From: Muribaculaceae bacterium
GTDB lineage: Bacteria > Bacteroidota > Bacteroidia > Bacteroidales > Muribaculaceae
Assembly (NCBI GenBank): GCA_017451225.1
Contig: JAFSPZ010000035.1
Span: 1 to 35,685 of the forward strand
Direction of reading: 5' to 3'
DNA length: 35,685 nt
The notes under the pieces are model-generated. The model saw only the letters and a list, made by a program, of their open reading frames with translations. It was not told the origin of the DNA and searched no databases. Of this stretch, positions 8,896 to 17,083 are shown piece after piece. The position numbers and the translations under genes are program-made. The stretch's first letter is position 1; each line of letters starts with the position of its first letter.

Positions 8896-8928
8896 ATTTC
8901 TTTGCGTATTGTCTAGAAAACTTTATCT

Positions 8929-9297
8929 TTAATTGTCTTTCTCGATTGTGTAAATAATGTCCCAGTACTTGGTAGACTTGCCCTTGTAGATGTGTTCCTT
9001 GTCGTAGGTATACACGATATCCCAGTGCCTGGTAGACTTACCTTTATAGATGTAGTGATCATCGTAGGTGTAGACAATGTCCCAGTGCCTGGTCGACTTG
9101 CCCTTGTAGATATAATGGTCATCGTAGGTGTAAACGATGTCCCAATGCTTTGTTGATTTGCCCTTGTAGATGTAATGATCATCGAAGGTGTAGACAATGT
9201 CCCAATACTTAGTCGATGTGCCTTCAAAGATGTGGCGCTCGGCCACAAGGGGCAGCGAGACAATCAAAATGAGTGCTATTGCGACGAGTCTTTTCAT
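8929..9297 (-). CDS. Small secreted protein of five 20-residue repeats, linked to a LytTR system
   Basis: The product is 122 aa. It starts with a signal peptide (MKRLVAIALILIVSLPLVAE), and the rest is five back-to-back copies of a 20-residue unit of form YIYKGKSTKHWDIVYTYDDH. Conserved positions are I-Y-x-G-x-S-T-x-x-W-D-I-x-Y-T. The pattern of short hydrophobic stretches split by Gly and Asp suggests two beta strands per repeat, so a small closed or solenoid beta fold is likely. The repeat is visible in DNA as a 60-bp period from about 8947 to 9240. The start lies 21 bp after the stop of the response regulator gene on the same strand, so the two are probably co-transcribed. I do not recognise the family with certainty; similar Gly-Ser-Thr/DxxYT repeat proteins occur in other bacteria. 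No function assigned. Confidence 0.8.
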   Translation of the reverse strand: MKRLVAIALILIVSLPLVAERHIFEGTSTKYWDIVYTFDDHYIYKGKSTKHWDIVYTYDDHYIYKGKSTRHWDIVYTYDDHYIYKGKSTRHWDIVYTYDKEHIYKGKSTKYWDIIYTIEKDN

Positions 9298-9318
9298 TGC
9301 TGAATTATATTAACTGGG

Positions 9319-10029
9319 TTACTGTCCCAGGAAGTCAAGGAAAGCCTGCTTGTAGCTGTCGCCAATGGGGATGTAGGTGTCCTTGTCATAGACGATGCGG
9401 TTGCGGTCAATCTCGCGTATTTTGCTCTTCTGCACAATAAACGAGCGGTGTACCCTTATGAAACGTGAAGCTGGTAGCATCTGCTCCATTGCCTTCATGT
9501 TCATGAGCGAAAGGATGGGATGAGGCGACTGCTCGGTGTAGATTTTCACATAATCTTTGAGACCCTCGATATAACGAATGTCGTCAAGGTCGATTTGCAG
9601 CAACTTGTACTCACTCTTGACAAAGATGCTTTTCACTTCGGGCTCACGGGGTTCTTCGGCCTGCTGAACCATCATGAACCACTGCAGTGCCTTGTTGCAT
9701 GCCTCAAGAAACTCAGGGTAAGAAATGGGCTTCAACAAGTAGTCGAGAGCGTTGATGCGATACCCATCGACAGCATATTGCTCAAAGGCGGTAGTAAACA
9801 CCACACGTGTCGACTCGGGCAGCATGCGCGACAACTCAAGTCCGTTGAGCTCAGGCATTTGAATGTCGAGAAAAACCAACTCCACAGGATCGTCGGCAAT
9901 TCCTTTCATGGCATCGACAGCATTAGAATACTTGCCATGCAGTTCCATGAATGGTATCTTTTTCACATAGCTCACCAGCAGTTCTATTGCTAATGGCTCA
10001 TCGTCAATTATGGCGCACTTTATTATCAT
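9319..10029 (-). CDS. LytTR-family response regulator
   Basis: The product is 236 aa. Receiver domain at residues 1-120: acidic pair D9-D10, phospho-acceptor D55 in FLDIQMPELNG, T79-T80, and K100 in LLKP. LytTR DNA-binding domain at about 135-236 (SIFVKSEYKLLQIDLDDIRYIE..., FIRVHRSFIV). The class binds direct repeats upstream of targets through a beta fold rather than an HTH. Its first codons overlap the end of the kinase gene by 26 bp, so they are translationally linked. The repeat protein downstream may be in the same transcript. Confidence 0.95.
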   Translation of the reverse strand: MIIKCAIIDDEPLAIELLVSYVKKIPFMELHGKYSNAVDAMKGIADDPVELVFLDIQMPELNGLELSRMLPESTRVVFTTAFEQYAVDGYRINALDYLLKPISYPEFLEACNKALQWFMMVQQAEEPREPEVKSIFVKSEYKLLQIDLDDIRYIEGLKDYVKIYTEQSPHPILSLMNMKAMEQMLPASRFIRVHRSFIVQKSKIREIDRNRIVYDKDTYIPIGDSYKQAFLDFLGQ

Positions 10030-11080
10030 TGTAGAGTACTATTTTTGAGAAATAATTGTTAGTATTACTGTCTATTCCTTTTTCCCAGGTGTAACGTTCT
10101 GGATACATGAGTTCCAAGCGTTTAGCCACCTGTTCAAGTCCTATTCCCGAGCCGCTCTTGTCGTTGTCGCGCTTGGGATGGTTGGTGTTGATTATTTCGC
10201 ACACTATCTTGTCGTCGACATTGCTCATGTCGATAGTTATCTCGCCCTCTCCCGACTGGGATATACCATGCTTGAAAGCATTCTCGATGAGTGATATGAA
10301 AATGAGCGGCGCAATGGGTGTTGAATCGTCATCTTCAATATCAATATTGGTGTTGATTTTCACGTTGTTGGTCACGCGGATTTTCATCAACTCGATGTAG
10401 TTCTTTATAAATTCAACCTCCTTGTAGAGTGGCACGAAACGCTTTTGATTGTCGTAGAGAGCATGTCGCAGCAGCTTGCTCAGCTCTCCAACCGCCGTCT
10501 GAGCCTTGTCGGGGTCAAAAGAAATTAAAGCATAGATATTGTTCAGAGTGTTGAGCAAAAAGTGTGGATTGAGCTGGTTGCGCAAGTTCTTAAGCTCGGC
10601 TTCGGTGCGAGTGCGTTCGGCTTCTTTCTTAGCCTCTTGCAGCTTGTGCCAGCGCTGGCTCAACCTGATTGCCACGCTAAGTCCCACCACAAGAATGAGC
10701 ATGAACGACATCTGCACAAAACGAGTCCACTTGGGTGGAGCATTGAACGCCATCTTAGGGGGAGAAGCCGAAGGGAAAAGGTTGCCCATAAGGTGCCACC
10801 ACCATGTCATTCCCGCTACAATCACAAAAATTGCCAAGATATTGTAGAACACAAATCTTTTGTGCTTGTTATGGAACAACAATCTGGGAATGAAATAAAT
10901 ATAATTAAGATAAAACACTATAATCCATCCCAAAGTGCCGCCCATTGAGCGCATGAAATGACGCATGAGATCGGTCATTGTATCACTCTGCCTGAAAGTG
11001 AACAACGGGAAAGCCAGCAACAGTCCCCAACACAGCACGTGGATGAGTGTATTGCGATTAAATGTTAGTTTCTTGCCCAT
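10004..11080 (-). CDS. LytS/YehU-type sensor histidine kinase
   Basis: The product is 358 aa. About four membrane segments lie in the first 140 residues (about 10-28, 47-66, 78-96, 121-139), with no obvious extracytoplasmic sensor domain. A short coiled coil (LQEAKKEAERTRTEAEL) follows, then the His_kinase domain with H173 in LRNQLNPHFLLNTLNN. The ATP-binding part has LIENAFKHG (N267) and GSGIGLEQV. It should phosphorylate the LytTR regulator encoded next (26-bp overlap). The ATG lies only 5 nt after a TAACTTTG box, so the mRNA may be nearly leaderless; starting later would delete the first membrane segment. Confidence 0.93.
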   Translation of the reverse strand: MGKKLTFNRNTLIHVLCWGLLLAFPLFTFRQSDTMTDLMRHFMRSMGGTLGWIIVFYLNYIYFIPRLLFHNKHKRFVFYNILAIFVIVAGMTWWWHLMGNLFPSASPPKMAFNAPPKWTRFVQMSFMLILVVGLSVAIRLSQRWHKLQEAKKEAERTRTEAELKNLRNQLNPHFLLNTLNNIYALISFDPDKAQTAVGELSKLLRHALYDNQKRFVPLYKEVEFIKNYIELMKIRVTNNVKINTNIDIEDDDSTPIAPLIFISLIENAFKHGISQSGEGEITIDMSNVDDKIVCEIINTNHPKRDNDKSGSGIGLEQVAKRLELMYPERYTWEKGIDSNTNNYFSKIVLYNDNKVRHN

Positions 11081-11084
11081 AGTG

Positions 11085-11092
11085 CAAAGTTA
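11085..11092 (-). promoter_or_regulatory. -7 promoter box for the histidine kinase operon
   Basis: TAACTTTG on the minus strand, a perfect -7 box, ends 4 nt before the kinase ATG. No convincing TTTG is found at the usual -33 distance. Confidence 0.55.
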
Positions 11093-11227
11093 ATAATTTT
11101 TGCAAAAATAACATAATAATAACAACAATAAAAATGTGATAGACAAAACCAAGTGCTGACATAGAAGAATAAACCATTTTAATCTACTAAATAAAAATCA
11201 AGAAAAAGTGTATTTTTTTAATATGGT

Positions 11228-11255
11228 TTTGAAGATGGCAGCCATTCTAACTTTG
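11228..11255 (+). promoter_or_regulatory. Possible promoter of the capsid-like pair
   Basis: TAACTTTG at 11248-11255 is a perfect -7 box. A TTTG at 11228-11231 is only 16 nt upstream, shorter than usual. The ATG at 11322 is 66 nt downstream. Confidence 0.6.
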
Positions 11256-11321
11256 CAACGTGAAGAAACAGATGTGCCATGTGGCACCAAGTTTTTATTA
11301 ACATGTTAAATCTATTATCTA

Positions 11322-11705
11322 ATGAAAGAAGAAGACAACAACACTTTGAAATCATGTAATGAGCCAATCGAGGAGCATCCTCAGCAGCAAGCCATTGACA
11401 ATGAGCAGCAACAAGAGACTGACGTGGTTGACGAGGTTCTCGAGAAACTGGGAGTGAGCCAGAGCATTGCCAACTCGGCAAAAGCAATTATAGACTCGAT
11501 TGAGCCTGGAAAAACACCAAGCGAAAGCTTTGTCAAGCTGATTGTGGGCGCACTCAACCACGACGAAGACCTTAAGAACGCTGAAGCGGCAGGATACTTG
11601 AAAGGACGTAACGAGGTTATTGAAGCCGCCAACAAACTAGCCGAAGAACAAACTCCTAAACCCGTGAATTTTCCCGTATACCGCCGACGCAGTTTCTGGG
11701 ACTAA
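11322..11705 (+). CDS. Small acidic helical protein upstream of capsid-like gene
   Basis: I do not recognise this 127-aa protein. It has no signal peptide or membrane segment. The first 40 residues are rich in Glu, Gln and Asn and look disordered. Helical stretches follow (VVDEVLEKLGVSQSIANSAKAIIDSI; SESFVKLIVGALNHDEDLKNAEAAGYLKGRNEVIEAANKLAEE), then a basic and aromatic end, VYRRRSFWD. It stands 33 bp before the capsid-like gene in the same direction and shares its promoter. An acidic helical protein before a major capsid gene is the usual place of a scaffolding or head-assembly protein in phages, but this is only positional inference. Confidence 0.7.
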   Translation: MKEEDNNTLKSCNEPIEEHPQQQAIDNEQQQETDVVDEVLEKLGVSQSIANSAKAIIDSIEPGKTPSESFVKLIVGALNHDEDLKNAEAAGYLKGRNEVIEAANKLAEEQTPKPVNFPVYRRRSFWD

Positions 11706-11738
11706 ATTAATAGCTAATAATCTAAAAACTAATAAACT

Positions 11739-13151
11739 ATGTTATTGAAGAAATATATCAAGCGCATCAAGGATGCGCACAACTGGATTAAAAGAAACCG
11801 CCAGCTTCTCATGCTCCTGCTGGCGATAGCGATAATGCTCATTCTGGGCGGATGTTACATGGATGGCCATAGCGCCCTACTATCTATTGTGATAGGCGGA
11901 GTGGCTGGAGGCAAACATGTGGTTGACGAACCACTCACCACCGACCTCTCGCGAGAGACATCGCCCGACTTGCTGCTCAACGAGATAGACCAGCAGATAG
12001 TGAAAGTGCGCCCCATGGCGACACCTATCGACCAACTATCACGATGTGCGGGCTCCAAACATGCTGGAAGCATGGTTGTCGATTTTTACAATGTGGACAC
12101 CAAGCCTACAATGACAGTGACCACACAAGCCTATGATGAACCCACAGCACAGACTGTTACCGACGACAGCGTTAAAGCCACCATCACAACTGCCAAGAAT
12201 GAGATGTTTGACGTGTCGGATACCATACTTGTGCAAGGAGTATATGGCTACGAGCCCGATGGCACCACACTCTCAAGCCAAGAGCTAGTGCTATATGTCA
12301 TTGCCCGTGACGACAACAATGTGCTTAAAGTGCTTGCTGTCAACGGAAAAACGATTGGCGATGTAAAAGGATGCGTGCCCAGCATTCCAGCTCAGACCAA
12401 GCTCATCAGAATGGGTCGCGCAGCAACCGAACTCGATGTAATGTCGCCACAGTTTGAAGCAATGCCCCGCAAGGCACAGCAATTTTGCCAGATCTTCAAG
12501 ATGCAGGTGGAGCAAAGCACTATGCAAAAGATTGCCAATAAGGAAGTTGAGTGGACGATGAACGACCAGGAAGAGGCTGCCATCTATGACATGAGGCTTG
12601 GAATGGAGAAGAGTTTTCTATTTGGTGTGAAAGGTAAAATTTGGGACAGCACCAAGAAAGAAAATGTGATGTTCACAGGAGGAATATGGCAACAAGCCGG
12701 CAAGGAGTTTGTCTATGACGATGACGGCTTCACACAAGAGTCGATTATTGACCTCATGCGAGACGCATTCACCGGCAATGCCGGCAGCAAGCGCAAAATT
12801 CTCATTGGTGGCTCAGAGCTGATTGGGTTCCTCAACAAGCTCGATTATCAGCGAGTTGTCACGTCGACCGACACTGTCACCAAGTGGGGCATCGACTTCA
12901 CCGAACTAAGGTCTAAATTCGGTGTTCTGTATGTACTTCTTAGCGAGGTGTTTGACGAGTGTGGCATGGCCGACGCAGGCATGATTATCGATCCCGAATA
13001 CTTGCAAAAGTACACGCACCAGCCTTTCAGTGCCGAGACCCTCAACCTCAAGGCCAGCGGTGTGAGGAACGTTGACGCCACAGTCCTTACCGAGACCAGC
13101 TGCCTAGTGCTGAGATACCCCAAAGCCCACATGCGCATCATCAAGGTGTGA
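11739..13151 (+). CDS. Phage major capsid-like protein with hydrophobic N-terminal anchor
   Basis: The product is 470 aa. Residues about 70-470 resemble major capsid proteins of the SU10/DUF5309 (HK97-fold) kind: SPDLLLNEIDQQIVKVRPMATPID near the start, a helix AMPRKAQQFCQIFKMQVEQS, EEAAIYDMRLGMEKSFLFG before an insertion loop, KILIGGSELIGFLNKL, and an end of the form WGIDFTELRSKFGVLYVLLSEVFDECGMADAGMIIDPEYL. Unusually, the N-terminus has a basic stretch (KKYIKRIKDAHNWIKRNRQ) and a hydrophobic segment ending in LILGGC at about residues 24-39, which reads as a membrane anchor or lipobox-like site, with a second hydrophobic patch at about 47-58. No terminase, portal, protease or tail gene is near. 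It may be a domesticated capsid or encapsulin-like shell protein, or a phage remnant. The family call rests on remembered motifs. Confidence 0.65.
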   Translation: MLLKKYIKRIKDAHNWIKRNRQLLMLLLAIAIMLILGGCYMDGHSALLSIVIGGVAGGKHVVDEPLTTDLSRETSPDLLLNEIDQQIVKVRPMATPIDQLSRCAGSKHAGSMVVDFYNVDTKPTMTVTTQAYDEPTAQTVTDDSVKATITTAKNEMFDVSDTILVQGVYGYEPDGTTLSSQELVLYVIARDDNNVLKVLAVNGKTIGDVKGCVPSIPAQTKLIRMGRAATELDVMSPQFEAMPRKAQQFCQIFKMQVEQSTMQKIANKEVEWTMNDQEEAAIYDMRLGMEKSFLFGVKGKIWDSTKKENVMFTGGIWQQAGKEFVYDDDGFTQESIIDLMRDAFTGNAGSKRKILIGGSELIGFLNKLDYQRVVTSTDTVTKWGIDFTELRSKFGVLYVLLSEVFDECGMADAGMIIDPEYLQKYTHQPFSAETLNLKASGVRNVDATVLTETSCLVLRYPKAHMRIIKV

Positions 13152-13225
13152 CAAGGCATCTAACAATAGTTGTGAAACTATGATTGTCCAAGTATTTTCT
13201 ATTTTTGTTCTCTATTATTAAATCT

Positions 13226-13258
13226 CAGAGGCTATGCTTATGCTAGCCTCTGTTTTTT
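13226..13258 (+). terminator. Rho-independent terminator
   Basis: A perfect 9-bp stem CAGAGGCTA/TAGCCTCTG (13226-13234 and 13244-13252) is followed by T6. It ends the capsid-like pair and separates it from the CotH genes. Confidence 0.92.
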
Positions 13259-13367
13259 CTATCTCACAACACTAGAAAACACCATAAAAATAACCTCTTC
13301 AAAATGCAATACTTATGCTGTTTCAATCGTTTTATTAGTTAGGATAACTATACCCTTACGTTAAGTG

Positions 13368-15092
13368 ATGAGCTCGATTTTTAGACACACCGCAATAAAC
13401 GGTTGCCAGTGGCTTGTGCTGGCAATGCTCCTGTTGTGTCCGCTTCAAGGTATGTCGCAGCTCTACATCAACGGCAATCCAACGTTCAGTGACAGCACGT
13501 CCAACATCATCCTTTACAGCCTTCCACAAGAATGTTTCGGCCAAGACTTCACTGCCACAGTCCAACTAGACACGGCAACCCACTGGCGCAACATTACCGT
13601 CAATGGGCAGTCGCTCATCAATAACCCCATCACTTTTAATGACATTGCTGGCGACAAATCCTATCTAATCAGGGCGATAAGCGACCATGGAACCATTGTC
13701 AAGCGATTGCAGTTCACGTTCCTCCCCATCATCAGCATTGAGGGAAACATCGGCTATGACTACGCCGACGCTCATGTCACTCTACTTGACCCCGACGGCA
13801 ACCTCGACCAGGCAATGACAGCCCAGGTGAAATGGCGTGGTGGATATACCAACACCGAAGGACGCCACAAGCGCAACTACGGCATCAAGTTTGTGGACGA
13901 GAATGGTAACAAACAGGACCGCAAGCTGCTGGGAATGAGGCGCGACAACCACTGGAAACTCGATGCATCGCAGGTCGATCTCTCGCGGGTGCGCAACCGC
14001 GTGGCAACCGACCTGTGGCTCGACATGGCTCGTGAGCCTTATTACTTTGACCAAGCGCCCGATGCGCTAACTGCCGCACGAGGCAAGATGGTGGAAGTGT
14101 TCTGCGACGGCAAGTATATGGGCATCTACTCATTGATGGAATGCATCGACCGCAAGCAGCTTCAAATCAGAAAATATGACGAGGACACAAAGCAGATTCA
14201 CGGCATGCTGTGGAACGCGGCAAGCTGGAGCCGTGTCACCGAATTCAAGCATTATGTTGATTATGACAACAACAGTCCCTATTATGACGCCTTTGTGGTG
14301 GAATACCCCGATTTTGAAGAAGTTAGCCCAACTCACCACGAGGACTTGTATAACGCGGTGAAATTTATCGCAACTTGCAACGTCAATGCATTTAACGCCC
14401 ATGCCCATGAGTACTTAGACATGCCCGTGATAATTGATTATGCCATTTTTACCCAGTTCCTCATTTCGGTAGACAATGGTGCCAACAACATTTACTGGGC
14501 AATCTATGACCGCGAAATCGACAAGAAGCTAACGCTTGCTGCATGGGACCTGGACTGGTCGCTGGGCACCAACCGCGACGCACCCGATTTTCGTGGCGGA
14601 AAGGCCGAACCCGACTATAATTACAATTTCTCAAGCCGCGAGTTCATCTTGCTTCGTGACAACAGATGCATCTACAACCGGGACATGGTGGAGAGATACT
14701 GGCAACTAAGGGAAACTTGGCTCAGTGAGAAAAGTCTCACCGACAGGGTAAACAATATTGTGAACCAGCTTGTTGAATGTGGAGCCGTTGCACGTGAAGA
14801 AGCCAGGTGGAGCGGCGACAGCGACATTAATGGTCTGCCGCTCGACATCAAAGGCGAAAGAGACTACATCAACGACTGGATAAAGAAACGGCTCGCCCAC
14901 CTCGACCGCACCCTCATGCGTCATCCGTGTGATGTTGACAGCGATGGTATCGTGACAGCTGCCGACATCTATGCCATCAGCTCCTATATACTCGAAGGCA
15001 CAAGCCATGGCTACCAACTTGACGTTGACGGAGATGGTAACATCACCGTTACCGATTTAAATTGTGTTTATAATCACTTGTTAGGATATTAA
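13368..15092 (+). CDS. Secreted CotH-kinase-like protein with dockerin-like C-terminus (first of two)
   Basis: The ATG at 13368 is preferred over the adjoining GTG at 13365. The product is 574 aa with a signal peptide (hydrophobic GCQWLVLAMLLLCPLQGMSQ). The middle is a CotH-type atypical kinase domain: VKWRGG...HKRNYGIKF, RRDNHWKLDASQVDLSRVRNRVA, GKYMGIYSLMECIDRKQL, and the metal-binding-like WDLD at residues 393-396. Bacillus CotH phosphorylates spore-coat protein; the substrate here is unknown. The C-terminus has two Ca-binding dockerin-like repeats (DVDSDGIVTAADIYAI from residue 522, DVDGDGNITVTDLNCV from 552). A short Ig-like or adhesin-like region precedes the kinase. No cohesin gene lies nearby. 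The paralogue follows after 13 bp, surely the same operon. Confidence 0.85.
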   Translation: MSSIFRHTAINGCQWLVLAMLLLCPLQGMSQLYINGNPTFSDSTSNIILYSLPQECFGQDFTATVQLDTATHWRNITVNGQSLINNPITFNDIAGDKSYLIRAISDHGTIVKRLQFTFLPIISIEGNIGYDYADAHVTLLDPDGNLDQAMTAQVKWRGGYTNTEGRHKRNYGIKFVDENGNKQDRKLLGMRRDNHWKLDASQVDLSRVRNRVATDLWLDMAREPYYFDQAPDALTAARGKMVEVFCDGKYMGIYSLMECIDRKQLQIRKYDEDTKQIHGMLWNAASWSRVTEFKHYVDYDNNSPYYDAFVVEYPDFEEVSPTHHEDLYNAVKFIATCNVNAFNAHAHEYLDMPVIIDYAIFTQFLISVDNGANNIYWAIYDREIDKKLTLAAWDLDWSLGTNRDAPDFRGGKAEPDYNYNFSSREFILLRDNRCIYNRDMVERYWQLRETWLSEKSLTDRVNNIVNQLVECGAVAREEARWSGDSDINGLPLDIKGERDYINDWIKKRLAHLDRTLMRHPCDVDSDGIVTAADIYAISSYILEGTSHGYQLDVDGDGNITVTDLNCVYNHLLGY

Positions 15093-15105
15093 GTCAACAA
15101 CAATC

Positions 15106-16824
15106 ATGAATAGTCGCCACTACACATCGATACTTCTATTTACAATTGCAGCTTTGCTGAATTTGACGGGATTTTGCCATGCCCAAGCGGCTGTAGTGTT
15201 TACTGTCAATGGCTGTCCTGCATTCAATGACTCGACTGCAGGCACAGTGCTTGTGTCGGTTCCACAGCAATGGTTTGGCACCAGCGTTGAGGCCACATTT
15301 GGCAATAGCGACAGTTGCATTGTGGAGAGTATCGACGGCATGCCTCTTGAAAATGACAGCACATTCATTTTCAACGATATCAGCGGCAGCAAAAGCTGGA
15401 GTGTAGCATGCAGCAACGGCAAAGTTTTCAGCCTCCAGTTCACTTTTCTGCCCATTGTGGCACTCGATGGCGACTTTGGTTACGACTATACCAACGGCTC
15501 GGTTTCTCTTGCTGAACCAGGCCAGCCTGCTAGCGAAATGATGACGGCCCGCATCAAGTGGCGAGGCGGCTCGACCAACACCCCCGAGAAGCACAAACGC
15601 AATTACAGCATAAAATTTGTGGACGAAAACGGCGAGAAACAAAACCGCAAGCTTATGGACATGCGCCGCGACAATCATTGGATTCTTGATGCCGGCCAAA
15701 TCGATATGGCACGAGTGAGAAACCGTGTAGCAACCGAATTGTGGCTTGACATGGCCCGTGAACCCTATTACTTTGACAAGGCCCCCGATGCCCTCTCGGG
15801 AGTGAGAGGCGAAGTTGTGGAACTATTCTTGGGAAACGAATACCGCGGCATCTATTCACTCACCGAGGCTATGGACCGAAAGCAGCTGCAACTTGTCAAG
15901 CACGACACCATCAACAATGTGTTCCACGGTGGATTGTGGAAGACCGACAAATTCACCGACGAAACAGGTTTCAAGTGGGCCGAAGAATATAACGACTCAC
16001 TTCCTGACTATTATGGGTTCACCACCATGTATCCCGAGATTGACGAGGTGTTTCCCACCAGCTATGAGGTGTTGTACAATGCCGTTAATGCCATGATGTG
16101 GAGCTATACCTATGAATACTTCAACAATGTTGTAGACCAATATTTCGATGTGCCCGTGGTCATTGATTACACTATTTTTTACCTTACCCTGTGTGCCAAC
16201 GACAACTCAACAAAAAACATCTATTGGCTGTGCTATGACCGGGAAGAAGACCAAAGATTGAGCATCGCAGTATGGGACCTTGATGCAACAATGGGACAAT
16301 CATGGTCGCCCATGGATTGGAGACCGCCTATTGTTGCCTATGATTTCTTCAATCAGCCATTTACATGGCCTTTCAAGATGATGTTCCACAACAAGTGCAA
16401 GTACCGCCAGCAGTTTCTTGACCGATATGACGAACTGCGAGCATCATGGCTTAGCGAGCAAAGTCTTGTAAATCGCTATGCCACAGCTATCGACCGCCTC
16501 ATTGAGTGCGGCGCAGCGACCCGCGAAGAGAACCGATGGAACGGTGACAGCGACCTCTTTGGGCACCCTCTCAACTTTGCGCAAGAGAAGCAATACATTA
16601 CCGAGTGGATTACCAACCGGTTGCCTCTACTTGACGTGTGGATGCATCACCACCTGTGCGACGTGAATTTTGACGGAGTAGTATCATCGGTCGACATCAC
16701 TATCCTTTATAATTACCTCATCAATGGCGATGACACCTATGATGAAGCTCTTGACACCGACTTTGATGGAGTCATCAGCGCAGCCGACATCACCTGCATA
16801 TATAATGAACTTTTAGGATTCTGA
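15106..16824 (+). CDS. Secreted CotH-kinase-like protein with dockerin-like C-terminus (second of two)
   Basis: The product is 572 aa, a full-length paralogue of the preceding gene, with matching blocks throughout (IKWRGGSTNTPEKHKRNY, RVRNRVATELWLDMAREPYYFD, NEYRGIYSLTEAMDRKQL, WDLD at residues 390-393). The signal peptide is at the N-terminus (ILLFTIAALLNLTGFCHAQA). Two dockerin-like Ca-binding repeats end the protein (DVNFDGVVSSVDITIL from 519, DTDFDGVISAADITCI from 550). Divergence between the copies is moderate and spread over the length, so the duplication is not recent. Both appear to keep the CotH core residues. Export and dockerin-like ends suggest attachment to a surface partner; which protein they modify is unknown. 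Confidence 0.85.
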   Translation: MNSRHYTSILLFTIAALLNLTGFCHAQAAVVFTVNGCPAFNDSTAGTVLVSVPQQWFGTSVEATFGNSDSCIVESIDGMPLENDSTFIFNDISGSKSWSVACSNGKVFSLQFTFLPIVALDGDFGYDYTNGSVSLAEPGQPASEMMTARIKWRGGSTNTPEKHKRNYSIKFVDENGEKQNRKLMDMRRDNHWILDAGQIDMARVRNRVATELWLDMAREPYYFDKAPDALSGVRGEVVELFLGNEYRGIYSLTEAMDRKQLQLVKHDTINNVFHGGLWKTDKFTDETGFKWAEEYNDSLPDYYGFTTMYPEIDEVFPTSYEVLYNAVNAMMWSYTYEYFNNVVDQYFDVPVVIDYTIFYLTLCANDNSTKNIYWLCYDREEDQRLSIAVWDLDATMGQSWSPMDWRPPIVAYDFFNQPFTWPFKMMFHNKCKYRQQFLDRYDELRASWLSEQSLVNRYATAIDRLIECGAATREENRWNGDSDLFGHPLNFAQEKQYITEWITNRLPLLDVWMHHHLCDVNFDGVVSSVDITILYNYLINGDDTYDEALDTDFDGVISAADITCIYNELLGF

Positions 16825-16902
16825 CATTCTTTTTTTCTATAAGGATTATTCAGACTAGATAAGGGGTTTGACTGCCGTTTTGACTGGCATTAACATCAAC
16901 AG

Positions 16903-16936
16903 GAAATTGTGACTCATAGTCGCAATTTCTTGCTTT
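16903..16936 (+). terminator. Terminator-like hairpin after the CotH pair
   Basis: An 11-bp stem GAAATTGTGAC/GTCGCAATTTC (16903-16913 and 16919-16929) has one G-T wobble and a 5-nt loop. The T tract after it is short and broken. Confidence 0.65.
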
Positions 16937-17002
16937 AGTGACGCTTTTAGAAAAAACTTTCTTAATTCTTGTTTAAATAATGTGTAAATGAATAATTTTT
17001 TG

Positions 17003-17010
17003 TAGTTTTG
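17003..17010 (+). promoter_or_regulatory. -7 box upstream of the VWA/tubulin/actin-like operon
   Basis: TAGTTTTG fits TAnnTTTG and lies 73 nt before the ATG at 17084. No clear TTTG was found at the -33 position. Confidence 0.5.
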
Positions 17011-17083
17011 CAAGTTATAAGGTGAAGTAGCATCTTATGCAACGTGACTATAATTAAAAACTTTGTTTTTAAACACATTGAGA

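Noticed and set aside
8947-9240. Regular 60-bp repeats resembling an array such as CRISPR
   Set aside because: The repeats are contiguous with no unique spacers and translate in frame into 20-residue units of a signal-peptide protein.
11322-13151. An intact prophage around the capsid-like gene
   Set aside because: No integrase, terminase, portal, tail, lysis or att-like repeats were seen in the flanks; the neighbours are housekeeping and surface genes.
13200-13207. TATTTTTG box as promoter of the CotH genes
   Set aside because: A strong terminator at 13226-13258 lies between it and the CotH genes.
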